64,000 nt of DNA from contig NZ_LZSQ01000123.1 of NCBI RefSeq assembly GCF_001665535.1, forward strand, positions 62,001 to 126,000. The letters run 5' to 3'. Shown one piece after another: positions 7,875-14,650 of this stretch (position 1 is the first letter of the stretch; each line of letters begins with the position of its first letter). This DNA comes from Mycobacterium sp. 852002-51961_SCH5331710 (GTDB lineage Bacteria; Actinomycetota; Actinomycetes; Mycobacteriales; Mycobacteriaceae). Position numbers and translations under genes: made by a program. The notes beneath the pieces are model-generated. The model had not been told where the DNA came from and searched no databases. It saw only the letters and a program-made list of their open reading frames with translations.

Positions 7875-8588
7875 TCAGCCGCCCATCAGCATGCGCCACT
7901 GGTCGAGGTTGCTCGCCCGGTAGACGTAGTTGGTCTGGCGCACCTCCGACAGGGACGCGCTGGGTTCGGCGGAGTACCAGTGGCCGGGGAACACCGTGGG
8001 GTCGCCGGACAGCTTCGCCAGGGCCTGCAAGCTGCGGAACATGTCGTCGGCGTTGCCGCCGGGGAAGTCAGTGCGACCACACCCCTCCAGGAACAGGGTG
8101 TCGCCGGCGACGAGTCGCCCGTCAAGCAGGAAGCATTGGCTGCCCGGGGTGTGGCCGGGCGTGTGCAGTAGTTCGATGTCGATGTCGCCGACCTTGACGA
8201 CGTCGCCGTGCTGATGCGCGGTCAGCTCGCTGCGGGCGATTCCGGTGACCTTCGAAACCCAGTCCGCCTCAAGCTGGTTGACGTGTACCGGCACGCTCGT
8301 GCGCTCCAGCAGTTCCGCCAGCCCCTTGAGCTCGAAGCCCATCATCGAGCCGCCGACGTGGTCGGGGTGGTGGTGGGTGACGAGCACGCCGGACAGACGC
8401 ATGCCGTCGGCCTCGAGCGCATCGACGAGATCGCCTGCGGCGTAGGCGGGGTCGACGATCACGGTGTCGCCGGTCTCGCGGTCGCCGATCAGGTAGGCGA
8501 AGTTGCGCATCTGCTGGGCGATCATGTCGCCGGTTGCGAAGTCGCGACCCGACAACAACTGACGGAAGTAGAGCCGATCCGAAGCCAT
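7875..8588 (-). CDS. Metallo-beta-lactamase-fold hydrolase (glyoxalase II-like)
   Basis: A 237-residue protein starting at MASDRLYF; the open frame continues to 9485 but that part is antisense-frame to the NYN gene. The zinc motif THHHPDHVGG (about residue 76) is intact, followed by TPGHTPGSQ and GDTLF, then PGHW near the C-terminus. These are the metal ligands of glyoxalase II / persulfide dioxygenase-like enzymes. In M. tuberculosis a glyoxalase II-like gene (Rv0634c) occupies this place. Likely hydrolysis of a thioester such as an S-acyl mycothiol; the true substrate is not shown. It follows the NYN gene by 20 nt and is probably co-transcribed. Confidence 0.88.
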   Translation of the reverse strand: MASDRLYFRQLLSGRDFATGDMIAQQMRNFAYLIGDRETGDTVIVDPAYAAGDLVDALEADGMRLSGVLVTHHHPDHVGGSMMGFELKGLAELLERTSVPVHVNQLEADWVSKVTGIARSELTAHQHGDVVKVGDIDIELLHTPGHTPGSQCFLLDGRLVAGDTLFLEGCGRTDFPGGNADDMFRSLQALAKLSGDPTVFPGHWYSAEPSASLSEVRQTNYVYRASNLDQWRMLMGG

Positions 8589-8608
8589 GCCGTCAGCGTA
8601 TCGGCGGC

Positions 8609-9469
8609 TCAGTCCTGGCTGCGCAGCCGCACCATGCGGATGGTGCTGCTCTCGTCGAGCTCGACGAGATCGGTGTGCGAGCGGAGGAAGTCGCTGAACG
8701 AGCGGAACCCGAGCGACTTCTCCGAAAACGACGGGTCCATCCGCTTCATCTGCGCCTTGACCGCCGAGTTGTGCAACCAGTCGGAGTCGTCCTTGCCGTG
8801 CGCGATGCGCAGCGCCCGCTCGAGCAGCGCGGTGGCCGCGGCCTTGGGGTCGGGAGCCTCGGGCTCCTGCTCGGCGTCGGCCTTGGTCCGGCGTCGCTTC
8901 GGCGCGTCCGACTGCACCGCGGGAACGCCGGGCAGAGCGTCGTAGGAGACGTACTCGTCGCACGCGGCGGTGAGTGACCGGCTGATCGATCCGGTGATGC
9001 CGATCCCGACCACGTAGCGGCCGAGGCGCTTGCACCGCTGCGCGAGCGGGATGTAGTCGGAGTCGCCGGCCACGATCACGACGTGGGTCAGGTCGGGCAG
9101 CCGGAACATGTCCTCGACGGCGTCGACCGCAAGCCGGATGTCGGCGCCGTTCTTGCTGTACGCGGCGGCCGGAAAGAGCTGCACGAGGTCGACGGCGCGG
9201 CCGACCAGCTGATCGCGGTAGTCGGCGTTGACGTCGGTCGACCAGTCGGCATAGGCCTTGGTCAGCACCAGCGTGCCGAACGACGACGCGAAGTCGATGA
9301 TCGCGCCGACGTCCACGACCGCCTGCGTCAGCCTGCCCGGGTGCTTGTGGAAGCCGGCGGCCTTGTCGCGTTGAAACGAGTTGCGACCGTGGATCTGGTC
9401 GTAGCGCGAGATCACGATGTTGTCGAAATCGAGGTACACCGCCACGCGGGTCGCGCCGGGTTCGGTCAC
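8609..9469 (-). CDS. NYN-domain putative RNase with C-terminal OST-HTH/LOTUS-like domain
   Basis: A 286-residue protein with a GTG start. The N-terminal half is a NYN/PIN-like nuclease domain: VYLDFDNI (about residue 12), the middle acid NGADIRLAVDA (about 108) and VVIVAGDSDYIPL (about 137) supply the conserved Asp residues that bind metal. A charged linker with RRRTK leads to a C-terminal winged-helix segment (about 225-286, SEKSLGFRSFSDFLRSH) resembling OST-HTH/LOTUS RNA-binding domains, as in LabA-type proteins. Likely role: RNA processing or decay in the cytoplasm. It is transcribed away from tRNA-Thr. Family assignment is good; the target is unknown. Confidence 0.85.
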   Translation of the reverse strand: MTEPGATRVAVYLDFDNIVISRYDQIHGRNSFQRDKAAGFHKHPGRLTQAVVDVGAIIDFASSFGTLVLTKAYADWSTDVNADYRDQLVGRAVDLVQLFPAAAYSKNGADIRLAVDAVEDMFRLPDLTHVVIVAGDSDYIPLAQRCKRLGRYVVGIGITGSISRSLTAACDEYVSYDALPGVPAVQSDAPKRRRTKADAEQEPEAPDPKAAATALLERALRIAHGKDDSDWLHNSAVKAQMKRMDPSFSEKSLGFRSFSDFLRSHTDLVELDESSTIRMVRLRSQD

Positions 9470-9529
9470 TGTTCCGTCCTATCACTCGGGGGCTAGAGTC
9501 GGGCGGTAGCGGTTGAGGTGATCAGCGGT

Positions 9530-9559
9530 TTGGCGCGGGAATCGGCGAGACTGTACCCT
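9530..9559 (+). promoter_or_regulatory. Candidate SigA-type promoter for tRNA-Thr/tRNA-Met/rpmG
   Basis: TTGGCG at 9530-9535, 18-nt spacer, TACCCT at 9554-9559, about 44 nt before the tRNA-Thr 5' end. The match to the mycobacterial -35/-10 consensus is partial, but the position is right and no other candidate is better. Inferred from sequence only. Confidence 0.4.
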
Positions 9560-9602
9560 CTTTAAGGCTCGCGCCATGGTGCGCGGACCTCGAAGCAGGC
9601 AG

Positions 9603-9675
9603 GCCCCCTTAGCTCAGTCGGCAGAGCGTTTCCATGGTAAGGAAAAGGTCAACGGTTCGATTCCGTTAGGGGGCT
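9603..9675 (+). tRNA. tRNA-Thr (GGT)
   Basis: A full cloverleaf can be drawn. The acceptor stem GCCCCCT (9603-9609) pairs with AGGGGGC (9668-9674) with T as discriminator; the D-arm is AGCTCAGTCGGCAGAGC; the anticodon stem TTTCC/GGAAA holds loop ATGGTAA, so the anticodon is GGT (Thr); the T-arm contains GGTTCGATTCC. CCA is not encoded. It is followed 33 nt later by tRNA-Met, as at this locus in M. tuberculosis (thrT, metT). Confidence 0.95.
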
Positions 9676-9708
9676 CGGTGAGCGGGCGGACATCCGCCCG
9701 GATCCCGG

Positions 9709-9782
9709 GGCGGTGTAGCTCAGCTGGTTAGAGCGCACGACTCATAATCGTGAGGTCGGGGGATCGAGCCCCCCCACCGCTA
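9709..9782 (+). tRNA. tRNA-Met (CAT)
   Basis: Acceptor GGCGGTG (9709-9715) pairs with CACCGCT (9775-9781), with a G-U pair at the first position, and A as discriminator. The anticodon stem ACGA/TCGT holds loop CTCATAA, giving anticodon CAT. The T-arm GGGGGATCGAGCCCCC is complete. It lacks the three G-C pairs typical of the initiator anticodon stem, so it is an elongator-type tRNA-Met. CCA is not encoded. rpmG starts 37 nt downstream. Confidence 0.94.
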
Positions 9783-9819
9783 CAGGCAACATCGAACGCG
9801 TAGACGAAGGACGAAGAAC

Positions 9820-9987
9820 GTGGCCTCCAGTACCGACGTACGGCCGAAGATCACTTTGGCTTGCGAGGTGTGCAAGCACCGCAACTACATCACCAAGAAG
9901 AACCGCCGCAACGACCCGGACCGGCTCGAGATCAAGAAGTTCTGCCCGAACTGCGGCAAGCACCAGCCCCACAAGGAATCGCGCTAA
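9820..9987 (+). CDS. rpmG: 50S ribosomal protein L33
   Basis: A 55-residue protein read from the GTG at 9820 (VASSTDVRPKITLACEVCKH), preceded by a purine-rich GACGAAGGACGAAGAA. It has two CxxC pairs (CEVC at about residue 15 and CPNC at about 43), so this is the zinc-binding (C+) form of L33, a small protein of the large ribosomal subunit near the E site. Its place between tRNA-Met and hadABC is the same as rpmG2 in M. tuberculosis. Confidence 0.93.
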   Translation: MASSTDVRPKITLACEVCKHRNYITKKNRRNDPDRLEIKKFCPNCGKHQPHKESR

Positions 9988-10039
9988 GACGAGTCACCCC
10001 GTGGGCGTCGCCCGGGTTGACTAGGTAGGTTCACTAACT

Positions 10040-10516
10040 GTGTCGTTGTCCGAGCGGATCGTCGGGATGCGTTATCGCTACCCCGACCACTACGTCGTTG
10101 GCCGCGAGAAGATCCGCGAGTTCGCGGTGGCGGTGAAGAACGACGATCGCGCGTTCTTCGACGAGGACGCCGCCGCCGAGCTCGGTCACGAGAGGCTGCC
10201 CGCGCCGCTGACGTTCACCAGCGTGCTCGGGTACATGGCGCAGGTGTCGTTCTTCGAGTACGCAGGCGTCGCGATCAAAGACGCGAAGATCGTGCAGGTC
10301 GACCAGGTGGTCAAGTACGCCAAACCGATCTTCGCCGGCGACAAGCTCTACTGCGACGTGCATGTCGACGCCGTGCGGCAAGCCCACGGCACCGACCTCG
10401 TCGTGCTCAAGAACATCGTCACCAACGAAGCCGGTGACGTCGTACAGGAGACATTCACGACCCTGGCGGGTCGGTCGGGTGACGGAGAAGAGGGTTTTTC
10501 AGATGCCACTGCGTGA
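10040..10516 (+). CDS. hadA: (3R)-hydroxyacyl-ACP dehydratase subunit HadA
   Basis: A 158-residue hot-dog-fold protein. HadA pairs with HadB to dehydrate beta-hydroxyacyl-ACP intermediates of the type II fatty acid synthase that extends meromycolic acid chains; HadA is the substrate-binding, non-catalytic half. The sequence starts SLSERIVGMRYRYPDHYVVGREKIREFA, the N-terminal pattern also seen in HadC downstream. It starts with GTG; a possible -10 (TAGGTT, 10026-10031) lies only 8 nt before it, so the mRNA may be leaderless. Its 3' end overlaps hadB by 14 nt. In M. tuberculosis the complex is the target of thiacetazone and isoxyl. Confidence 0.93.
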   Translation: MSLSERIVGMRYRYPDHYVVGREKIREFAVAVKNDDRAFFDEDAAAELGHERLPAPLTFTSVLGYMAQVSFFEYAGVAIKDAKIVQVDQVVKYAKPIFAGDKLYCDVHVDAVRQAHGTDLVVLKNIVTNEAGDVVQETFTTLAGRSGDGEEGFSDATA

Positions 10517-10931
10517 GTTCGCCTCAGTGAAGAAGGGCGACGAGCTTCCCGAGAAGGTGATTCCGCTGACCCGGCAGGATCTCGTCAACTACGCCGGGGT
10601 GTCCGGTGACCTCAACCCGATTCACTGGGACGACGACATCGCCAAGCAGGTCGGCCTCGACACCGCCATCGCGCACGGCATGCTGACCATGGGTCTGGGT
10701 GGCGGCTATGTCACCGAATGGGTCGGCGACCCGGCCGCGGTCACCGAATACAACGTGCGTTTCACCGCCGTCGTGCCGGTGCCCAATGACGGTATCGGCG
10801 CGGAGATCGTCTTCAACGGGCGCGTGAAATCCGTTGAGCCCGAAACGAAATCGGTGACCATTGCGCTATCGGCCACCACCGGTGGCAAGAAGATCTTCGG
10901 CCGCGCGGTGGCCGTCGCGAAGTTGGCGTAA
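10503..10931 (+). CDS. hadB: (3R)-hydroxyacyl-ACP dehydratase catalytic subunit HadB
   Basis: A 142-residue hot-dog-fold protein that supplies the active site of both the HadAB and HadBC dimers. The hydratase motif is plain: GVSGDLNPIHWDD at about residues 34-46, with the catalytic Asp and His five residues apart, followed by AIAHGMLTMGLGG. The ATG at 10503 is chosen because it fits the family N-terminus (MPLREFASVKKGD) and gives the usual length; it overlaps the end of hadA by 14 nt, a sign of translational coupling. hadC starts 2 nt after its stop. Confidence 0.95.
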   Translation: MPLREFASVKKGDELPEKVIPLTRQDLVNYAGVSGDLNPIHWDDDIAKQVGLDTAIAHGMLTMGLGGGYVTEWVGDPAAVTEYNVRFTAVVPVPNDGIGAEIVFNGRVKSVEPETKSVTIALSATTGGKKIFGRAVAVAKLA

Positions 10932-10933
10932 CT

Positions 10934-11494
10934 GTGGCACTCAAGATCGATATCAAGGGAATGGTCTGGAAGTATCCGGAGCCATTCGTGGTGGGTCACG
11001 AACAAATCCGCCAGTACGCCAATGCAGTGAAGGCCGAGGACCCGCAGAGCCACAGCCTGGAAGCGGCCAGGGCGTCGGGTCACGAAGCGCTGATCGCGCC
11101 GCCGACCTTCATGTCGATTTTCGCGGTGATGATCCAGCGCCACTTTTTCCAGCACAACGATGTGGGCTTCGAGACGATGCAGATCGTGCAGGTCGACCAG
11201 AAGTTCAAGTTTCACAGGCCGATCAAGGCCGGCGATGCGCTAACCGGCACGCTGTACATCCAGTCGGTAGACGAACGCTTCGGCGCCGACATCGTGACCA
11301 CCCGCAACACGCTGGTCGACCAGCACGGCGAGCTGGTGATGGAGTCGTTCACCACGCTGATGGGCCACGAGGGCGACAACTCGATTTCGGCCGGCTGGGA
11401 CCCGGAGACGGGGCAGGTCGTGCGCAAGCCCGTCGTCCACGATCCCGCGGAGGATCCCGACGGCGGTGAGGTGAACGGCGAGGCGTCCGCTTAG
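10934..11494 (+). CDS. hadC: (3R)-hydroxyacyl-ACP dehydratase subunit HadC
   Basis: A 186-residue paralogue of HadA with a GTG start. It shares the KYPEPFVVGHEQIRQYANAV type of N-terminus and the IVQVDQKFKFHRPIKAGD core, and lacks the catalytic D-x4-H pair. HadBC acts on longer meromycolate intermediates than HadAB. The last 30 residues (DPETGQVVRKPVVHDPAEDPDGGEVNGEASA region) form an acidic tail, so the protein is somewhat longer than I recall for M. tuberculosis HadC (about 166 residues). It is the last gene of the hadABC operon; tRNA-Trp follows after 170 nt. Confidence 0.93.
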   Translation: MALKIDIKGMVWKYPEPFVVGHEQIRQYANAVKAEDPQSHSLEAARASGHEALIAPPTFMSIFAVMIQRHFFQHNDVGFETMQIVQVDQKFKFHRPIKAGDALTGTLYIQSVDERFGADIVTTRNTLVDQHGELVMESFTTLMGHEGDNSISAGWDPETGQVVRKPVVHDPAEDPDGGEVNGEASA

Positions 11495-11664
11495 TCAGCG
11501 GTCGCAGCGTCGGTGGATTAGTAACTCGGACCGTGGCGCGCTACACTCGGACCTCGGGGTTTTCCCAGTCCAGCGCGCTGTCCATCGGTTTGAAGATCTG
11601 CCGATCGGGGAGCGCGCGAATTGTGTGAGCCCCGAACGGGTGGACTGTCGCAGTGCCACCCTGA

Positions 11665-11737
<73 letters not shown>

Positions 11738-11813
11738 CTCAAACTGAATACTCGACAAGTGTGGACACTGGAAGGTGACCCACAAACCAGATGACCAGAC
11801 GAGGGAGCATGCG

Positions 11814-12227
11814 GTGAGCGACGAGCGCGACGGTGCGGGCTCCGACACCGACAACGGCCGCGGCGCTGTCGTGACTCGGCCCGCCCGCCCGTCGGGGAAG
11901 CGAACCCGGAGGGCAGCGGTCGGTGAGGACGCCGGCGAGGCTGTCGACCTGTCGACCGGCACCGCGGCTGCACCCACGAAGAACGGCTCGGGCGGCCGCA
12001 AGAAGACCGCCAAGAAGCGCGGTGATGGTCCCTCGCGGAACCCCTTCCTGTTCGTCTGGAACTTCCTGAAGCAGGTCGTCGCCGAGCTGCGCAAGGTGAT
12101 CTGGCCGAACCGCAAGCAGATGGCCAGCTATACCGGCGTGGTGCTGCTGTTCCTGGCCTTCATGGTGGCGATGATCGGCGGCGTCGACTTCGGTTTGGCC
12201 AAGCTGGTTTCCCTGGTGTTCGGCTGA
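11814..12227 (+). CDS. secE: Preprotein translocase subunit SecE
   Basis: A 137-residue protein. The conserved core is the last 55 residues: FLKQVVAELRKVIWPNRKQM, an amphipathic helix lying on the membrane, then a single transmembrane helix (VVLLFLAFMVAMIGGV). SecE clamps the SecY channel. The first 75 residues are a charged, low-complexity extension usual in mycobacteria. The GTG at 11814 (VSDERDG) is chosen because GAGGGAG ends 6 nt before it and the M. tuberculosis protein also begins SDE; an upstream GTG at 11775 lacks such a site. nusG follows after 41 nt. Confidence 0.93.
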   Translation: MSDERDGAGSDTDNGRGAVVTRPARPSGKRTRRAAVGEDAGEAVDLSTGTAAAPTKNGSGGRKKTAKKRGDGPSRNPFLFVWNFLKQVVAELRKVIWPNRKQMASYTGVVLLFLAFMVAMIGGVDFGLAKLVSLVFG

Positions 12228-12268
12228 CGAGTACGCGCGACGGATGAGAATTCTGAGAGGACTGACAA

Positions 12269-13099
12269 GTGACTAGCTTCGAGGGCGATACGCCTTCGGC
12301 CGAGAGCGTTGACCTGATCGACGAGACGACTGGGGCGACGACCGACGCGACCACCGATCCCGCGACCGAGGATGCCGACGTCGCCGGTGACGCCGTCAGC
12401 GACGAGGCTGCCACCACCGAGGACGCCGCCGGTGAGGCGCCCGCCGACGAGGCGGAGGCCGAGCCCGAGGAAGAGGATCCGGCGGTCGCGCTGAAGAAGG
12501 AGCTGCGCACCAAGCCCGGCGACTGGTACGTCATCCACTCCTACGCCGGTTACGAGAACAAGGTGAAGGCCAACCTCGAGACCCGCGTGCAGAACCTCGA
12601 CGTCGGCGACTACATCTTCCAGGTCGAGGTGCCGACCGAAGAGGTCACCGAGATCAAGAACGGTCAGCGCAAGCAGGTCAACCGCAAGGTGCTGCCCGGC
12701 TACATCCTGGTCCGCATGGAGCTCAACGACGAGTCGTGGGGCGCGGTCCGCAACACCCCGGGCGTGACGGGCTTCGTTGGGGCGACGTCGCGGCCGTCGC
12801 CGCTGTCGCTCGACGACGTCGTGAAGTTCCTGCTGCCGCCCGCCGCGGCGAAGAAGCCGGGCAAGGCCGCCGCTGCAGCCGGTGCGGCCGCCGCTGAGAC
12901 CGGGGGCATCGAGCGCGCGCCGATCGAGGTCGACTTCGAGGTCGGCGAGTCGGTCACCGTCATGGACGGGCCGTTCGCAACGCTGCCGGCGTCGATCAGC
13001 GAGGTCAACGCCGAACAGCAGAAGCTCAAGGTGCTGGTGTCCATCTTCGGCCGCGAAACACCTGTCGAACTGACCTTCAACCAGGTCGCCAAGATCTAA
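12269..13099 (+). CDS. nusG: Transcription termination/antitermination factor NusG
   Basis: A 276-residue protein. An acidic, Thr/Ala/Glu-rich N-terminal extension (about residues 1-75) precedes the NGN domain (about 84-180; GDWYVIHSYAGYENKVKANL), which binds RNA polymerase. An Ala/Lys-rich insert (about 190-215) leads to the KOW domain (about 220-276; VGESVTVMDGPFATL), which contacts ribosomal protein S10 or Rho. The start GTG has GAGAGG 8 nt upstream. NusG joins transcription to translation and, in mycobacteria, stimulates termination. Gene order secE-nusG-rplK-rplA is universal in the group. Confidence 0.95.
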   Translation: MTSFEGDTPSAESVDLIDETTGATTDATTDPATEDADVAGDAVSDEAATTEDAAGEAPADEAEAEPEEEDPAVALKKELRTKPGDWYVIHSYAGYENKVKANLETRVQNLDVGDYIFQVEVPTEEVTEIKNGQRKQVNRKVLPGYILVRMELNDESWGAVRNTPGVTGFVGATSRPSPLSLDDVVKFLLPPAAAKKPGKAAAAAGAAAAETGGIERAPIEVDFEVGESVTVMDGPFATLPASISEVNAEQQKLKVLVSIFGRETPVELTFNQVAKI

Positions 13100-13104
13100 G
13101 CCCG

Positions 13105-13157
13105 GCGATTCGTGCACGCCTAGGGGCGCCCAGCGCAACGAGATGTGCACAAATCGC
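13105..13157. repeat. Dispersed palindromic repeat, family A, copy 2 (53 bp)
   Basis: Arms at 13105-13117 (GCGATTCGTGCAC) and 13145-13157 (GTGCACAAATCGC), complementary with one mismatch, separated by 27 nt. Arm sequence and total length (53 bp) match the copy at 2766-2818; only the centres differ. It fills most of the nusG-rplK gap and ends 29 nt before the rplK start, so it could form a hairpin in the nusG-rplK mRNA. Confidence 0.75.
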
Positions 13158-13186
13158 AGAGAAACGAGAGAGGAAACACCACACCC

Positions 13187-13615
13187 ATGGCCCCGAAGAA
13201 GAAAGTCGTCGGGCTGATCAAGCTGCAGATCCAGGCCGGGCAGGCCAACCCCGCCCCGCCCGTCGGTCCGGCGCTCGGCCAGCACGGCGTCAACATCATG
13301 GAGTTCTGCAAGGCGTACAACGCCGCGACGGAGAACCAGCGCGGCAACGTCATCCCCGTGGAGATCACCGTCTACGAGGACCGCAGCTTCACCTTCAACC
13401 TCAAGACGCCGCCCGCGGCCAAGCTGCTGCTGAAGGCCGCCGGTGTGCAGAAGGGCTCGGGCGAGCCGCACAAGACCAAGGTCGCCAAGGTGTCCTGGGA
13501 TCAGGTGCGCGAGATCGCCGAGACCAAGAAGGAAGACCTGAACGCGAACGACATCGATCAGGCCGCCAAGATCATCGCCGGCACCGCCCGGTCGATGGGC
13601 ATCACGGTCGAATAG
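13187..13615 (+). CDS. rplK: 50S ribosomal protein L11
   Basis: A 142-residue protein beginning MAPKKKVVGLIKLQIQAGQA; the frame is open from 13145 but the upstream 14 codons are not L11-like. The proline-rich N-terminal domain (ANPAPPVGPALGQHGVNIMEF, about residues 20-40) and C-terminal rRNA-binding domain are complete. L11 binds the GTPase-associated region of 23S rRNA and is needed for stringent-response signalling and thiopeptide binding. A purine run (GAGAGAGGAAA) precedes the ATG. It is followed by rplA after a 100-nt spacer that holds a hairpin. Confidence 0.97.
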   Translation: MAPKKKVVGLIKLQIQAGQANPAPPVGPALGQHGVNIMEFCKAYNAATENQRGNVIPVEITVYEDRSFTFNLKTPPAAKLLLKAAGVQKGSGEPHKTKVAKVSWDQVREIAETKKEDLNANDIDQAAKIIAGTARSMGITVE

Positions 13616-13654
13616 TTCGACCGGATCCCGTGGGAGAGCTGGCATCGGCTCGGC

Positions 13655-13683
13655 GATGAGCGCTCGCGCGAAGAGCGTTCATC
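13655..13683 (+). repeat. Family C repeat, copy 1: hairpin between rplK and rplA
   Basis: GATGAGCGCTC (13655-13665) and GAGCGTTCATC (13673-13683) pair over 11 positions with one G-U, around the loop GCGCGAA. The left arm plus loop (GATGAGCGCTCGCGCGAAGA) recurs almost unchanged between rpoB and rpoC (50188-50207), and a reverse-strand relative lies at 42217-42233. It sits 33 nt before the rplA start codon and may affect mRNA stability or the rplK:rplA ratio. Confidence 0.7.
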
Positions 13684-13715
13684 ACAGACCACAACTCAGC
13701 AACTAGGAGATACGA

Positions 13716-14423
13716 ATGAGCAAGACGAGCAAGGCATACCGCGAAGCCGCCGAGAAGGTGGACCGCAGTCGGCTGTACACGCCGCTGGAGGCCGCGAAAC
13801 TGGCCAAGGAGACCGGGTCGAAGAAGCAGGACGCGACCGTCGAGGTGGCGATCCGGCTGGGCGTCGACCCGCGTAAGGCCGACCAGATGGTGCGCGGCAC
13901 CGTCAACCTGCCGAACGGCACCGGCAAGACCGCCCGCGTTGTGGTGTTCGCGGTCGGGGACAAGGCCGAGGCCGCCGAGGCCGCGGGTGCCGACGCCGTC
14001 GGTAGCGACGACCTGATCGAGCGGATTCAGGGCGGCTGGCTGGACTTCGACGCGGCGATCGCGACGCCCGACCAGATGGCGAAGGTCGGTCGCATCGCCC
14101 GCATCCTGGGCCCGCGTGGCCTGATGCCGAACCCGAAGACCGGCACCGTGACGCCGGACGTCGCCAAGGCCGTGTCCGACATCAAGGGCGGCAAGATCAA
14201 CTTCCGCGTCGACAAGCAGGCCAACCTGCACTTCGTGATCGGCAAGGCGTCGTTCGACGAGAAGGCGCTGGCGGAGAACTACGGCGCCGCGATCGACGAG
14301 ATCCTCCGGGCCAAGCCGTCGTCCTCGAAGGGCCGCTACCTGAAGAAGGTCGTCATCTCGACGACCACCGGACCGGGGATCCCCGTCGATCCCGCGGTGA
14401 CGCGTAACTTCACCGAGAACTGA
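13716..14423 (+). CDS. rplA: 50S ribosomal protein L1
   Basis: A 235-residue protein of normal length for L1. The sequence MSKTSKAYREAAEKVDRSRLYTP, the LGPRGLMPNPKTGTVTPDV segment (about residues 130-148) and the C-terminal PAVTRNF are typical. L1 forms the mobile L1 stalk of the large subunit that ejects deacylated tRNA, and in many bacteria it represses its own mRNA by binding the leader. The start has AGGAGA 8 nt upstream. It closes the secE-nusG-rplK-rplA block; a hairpin follows 12 nt after the stop. Confidence 0.97.
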   Translation: MSKTSKAYREAAEKVDRSRLYTPLEAAKLAKETGSKKQDATVEVAIRLGVDPRKADQMVRGTVNLPNGTGKTARVVVFAVGDKAEAAEAAGADAVGSDDLIERIQGGWLDFDAAIATPDQMAKVGRIARILGPRGLMPNPKTGTVTPDVAKAVSDIKGGKINFRVDKQANLHFVIGKASFDEKALAENYGAAIDEILRAKPSSSKGRYLKKVVISTTTGPGIPVDPAVTRNFTEN

Positions 14424-14435
14424 GTCAGTAGCCGG

Positions 14436-14459
14436 GCTGTGGCGTGGTTGCGCCACAGC
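14436..14459 (+). terminator. Hairpin after rplA, probable terminator
   Basis: Perfect 9-bp stem GCTGTGGCG (14436-14444) / CGCCACAGC (14451-14459), loop TGGTTG, 12 nt past the rplA stop. The T-run is poor (TTCCGG). A second hairpin follows at 14487-14512 (CGGCTCGTCGA / TCGTCGAGCCG with a GAAA loop and one mismatch). The rest of the 14424-14650 gap shows no gene. Confidence 0.5.
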
Positions 14460-14650
14460 TTCCGGTGCGACTTCGTTTTCGTTTCACGGCTCGTCGAGAA
14501 ATCGTCGAGCCGCTGAAGGTTGGGCGCGGGCCGTCTTCTGGATGTTTGTGACGGCGGTGTTGCGCCAGTGGACATCTGGCAAAGAAAAATTCATCGGCGA
14601 GTTCGCCTGTTTCATCGTCGCTGGCGGTAGACGTATGTGAAAGTTGACCC

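Noticed and set aside
7875..9485. One 536-residue minus-strand frame that could suggest a fused hydrolase
   Set aside because: Only the last 237 residues are protein-like (the metallo-beta-lactamase fold). The rest overlaps the NYN gene in another frame.
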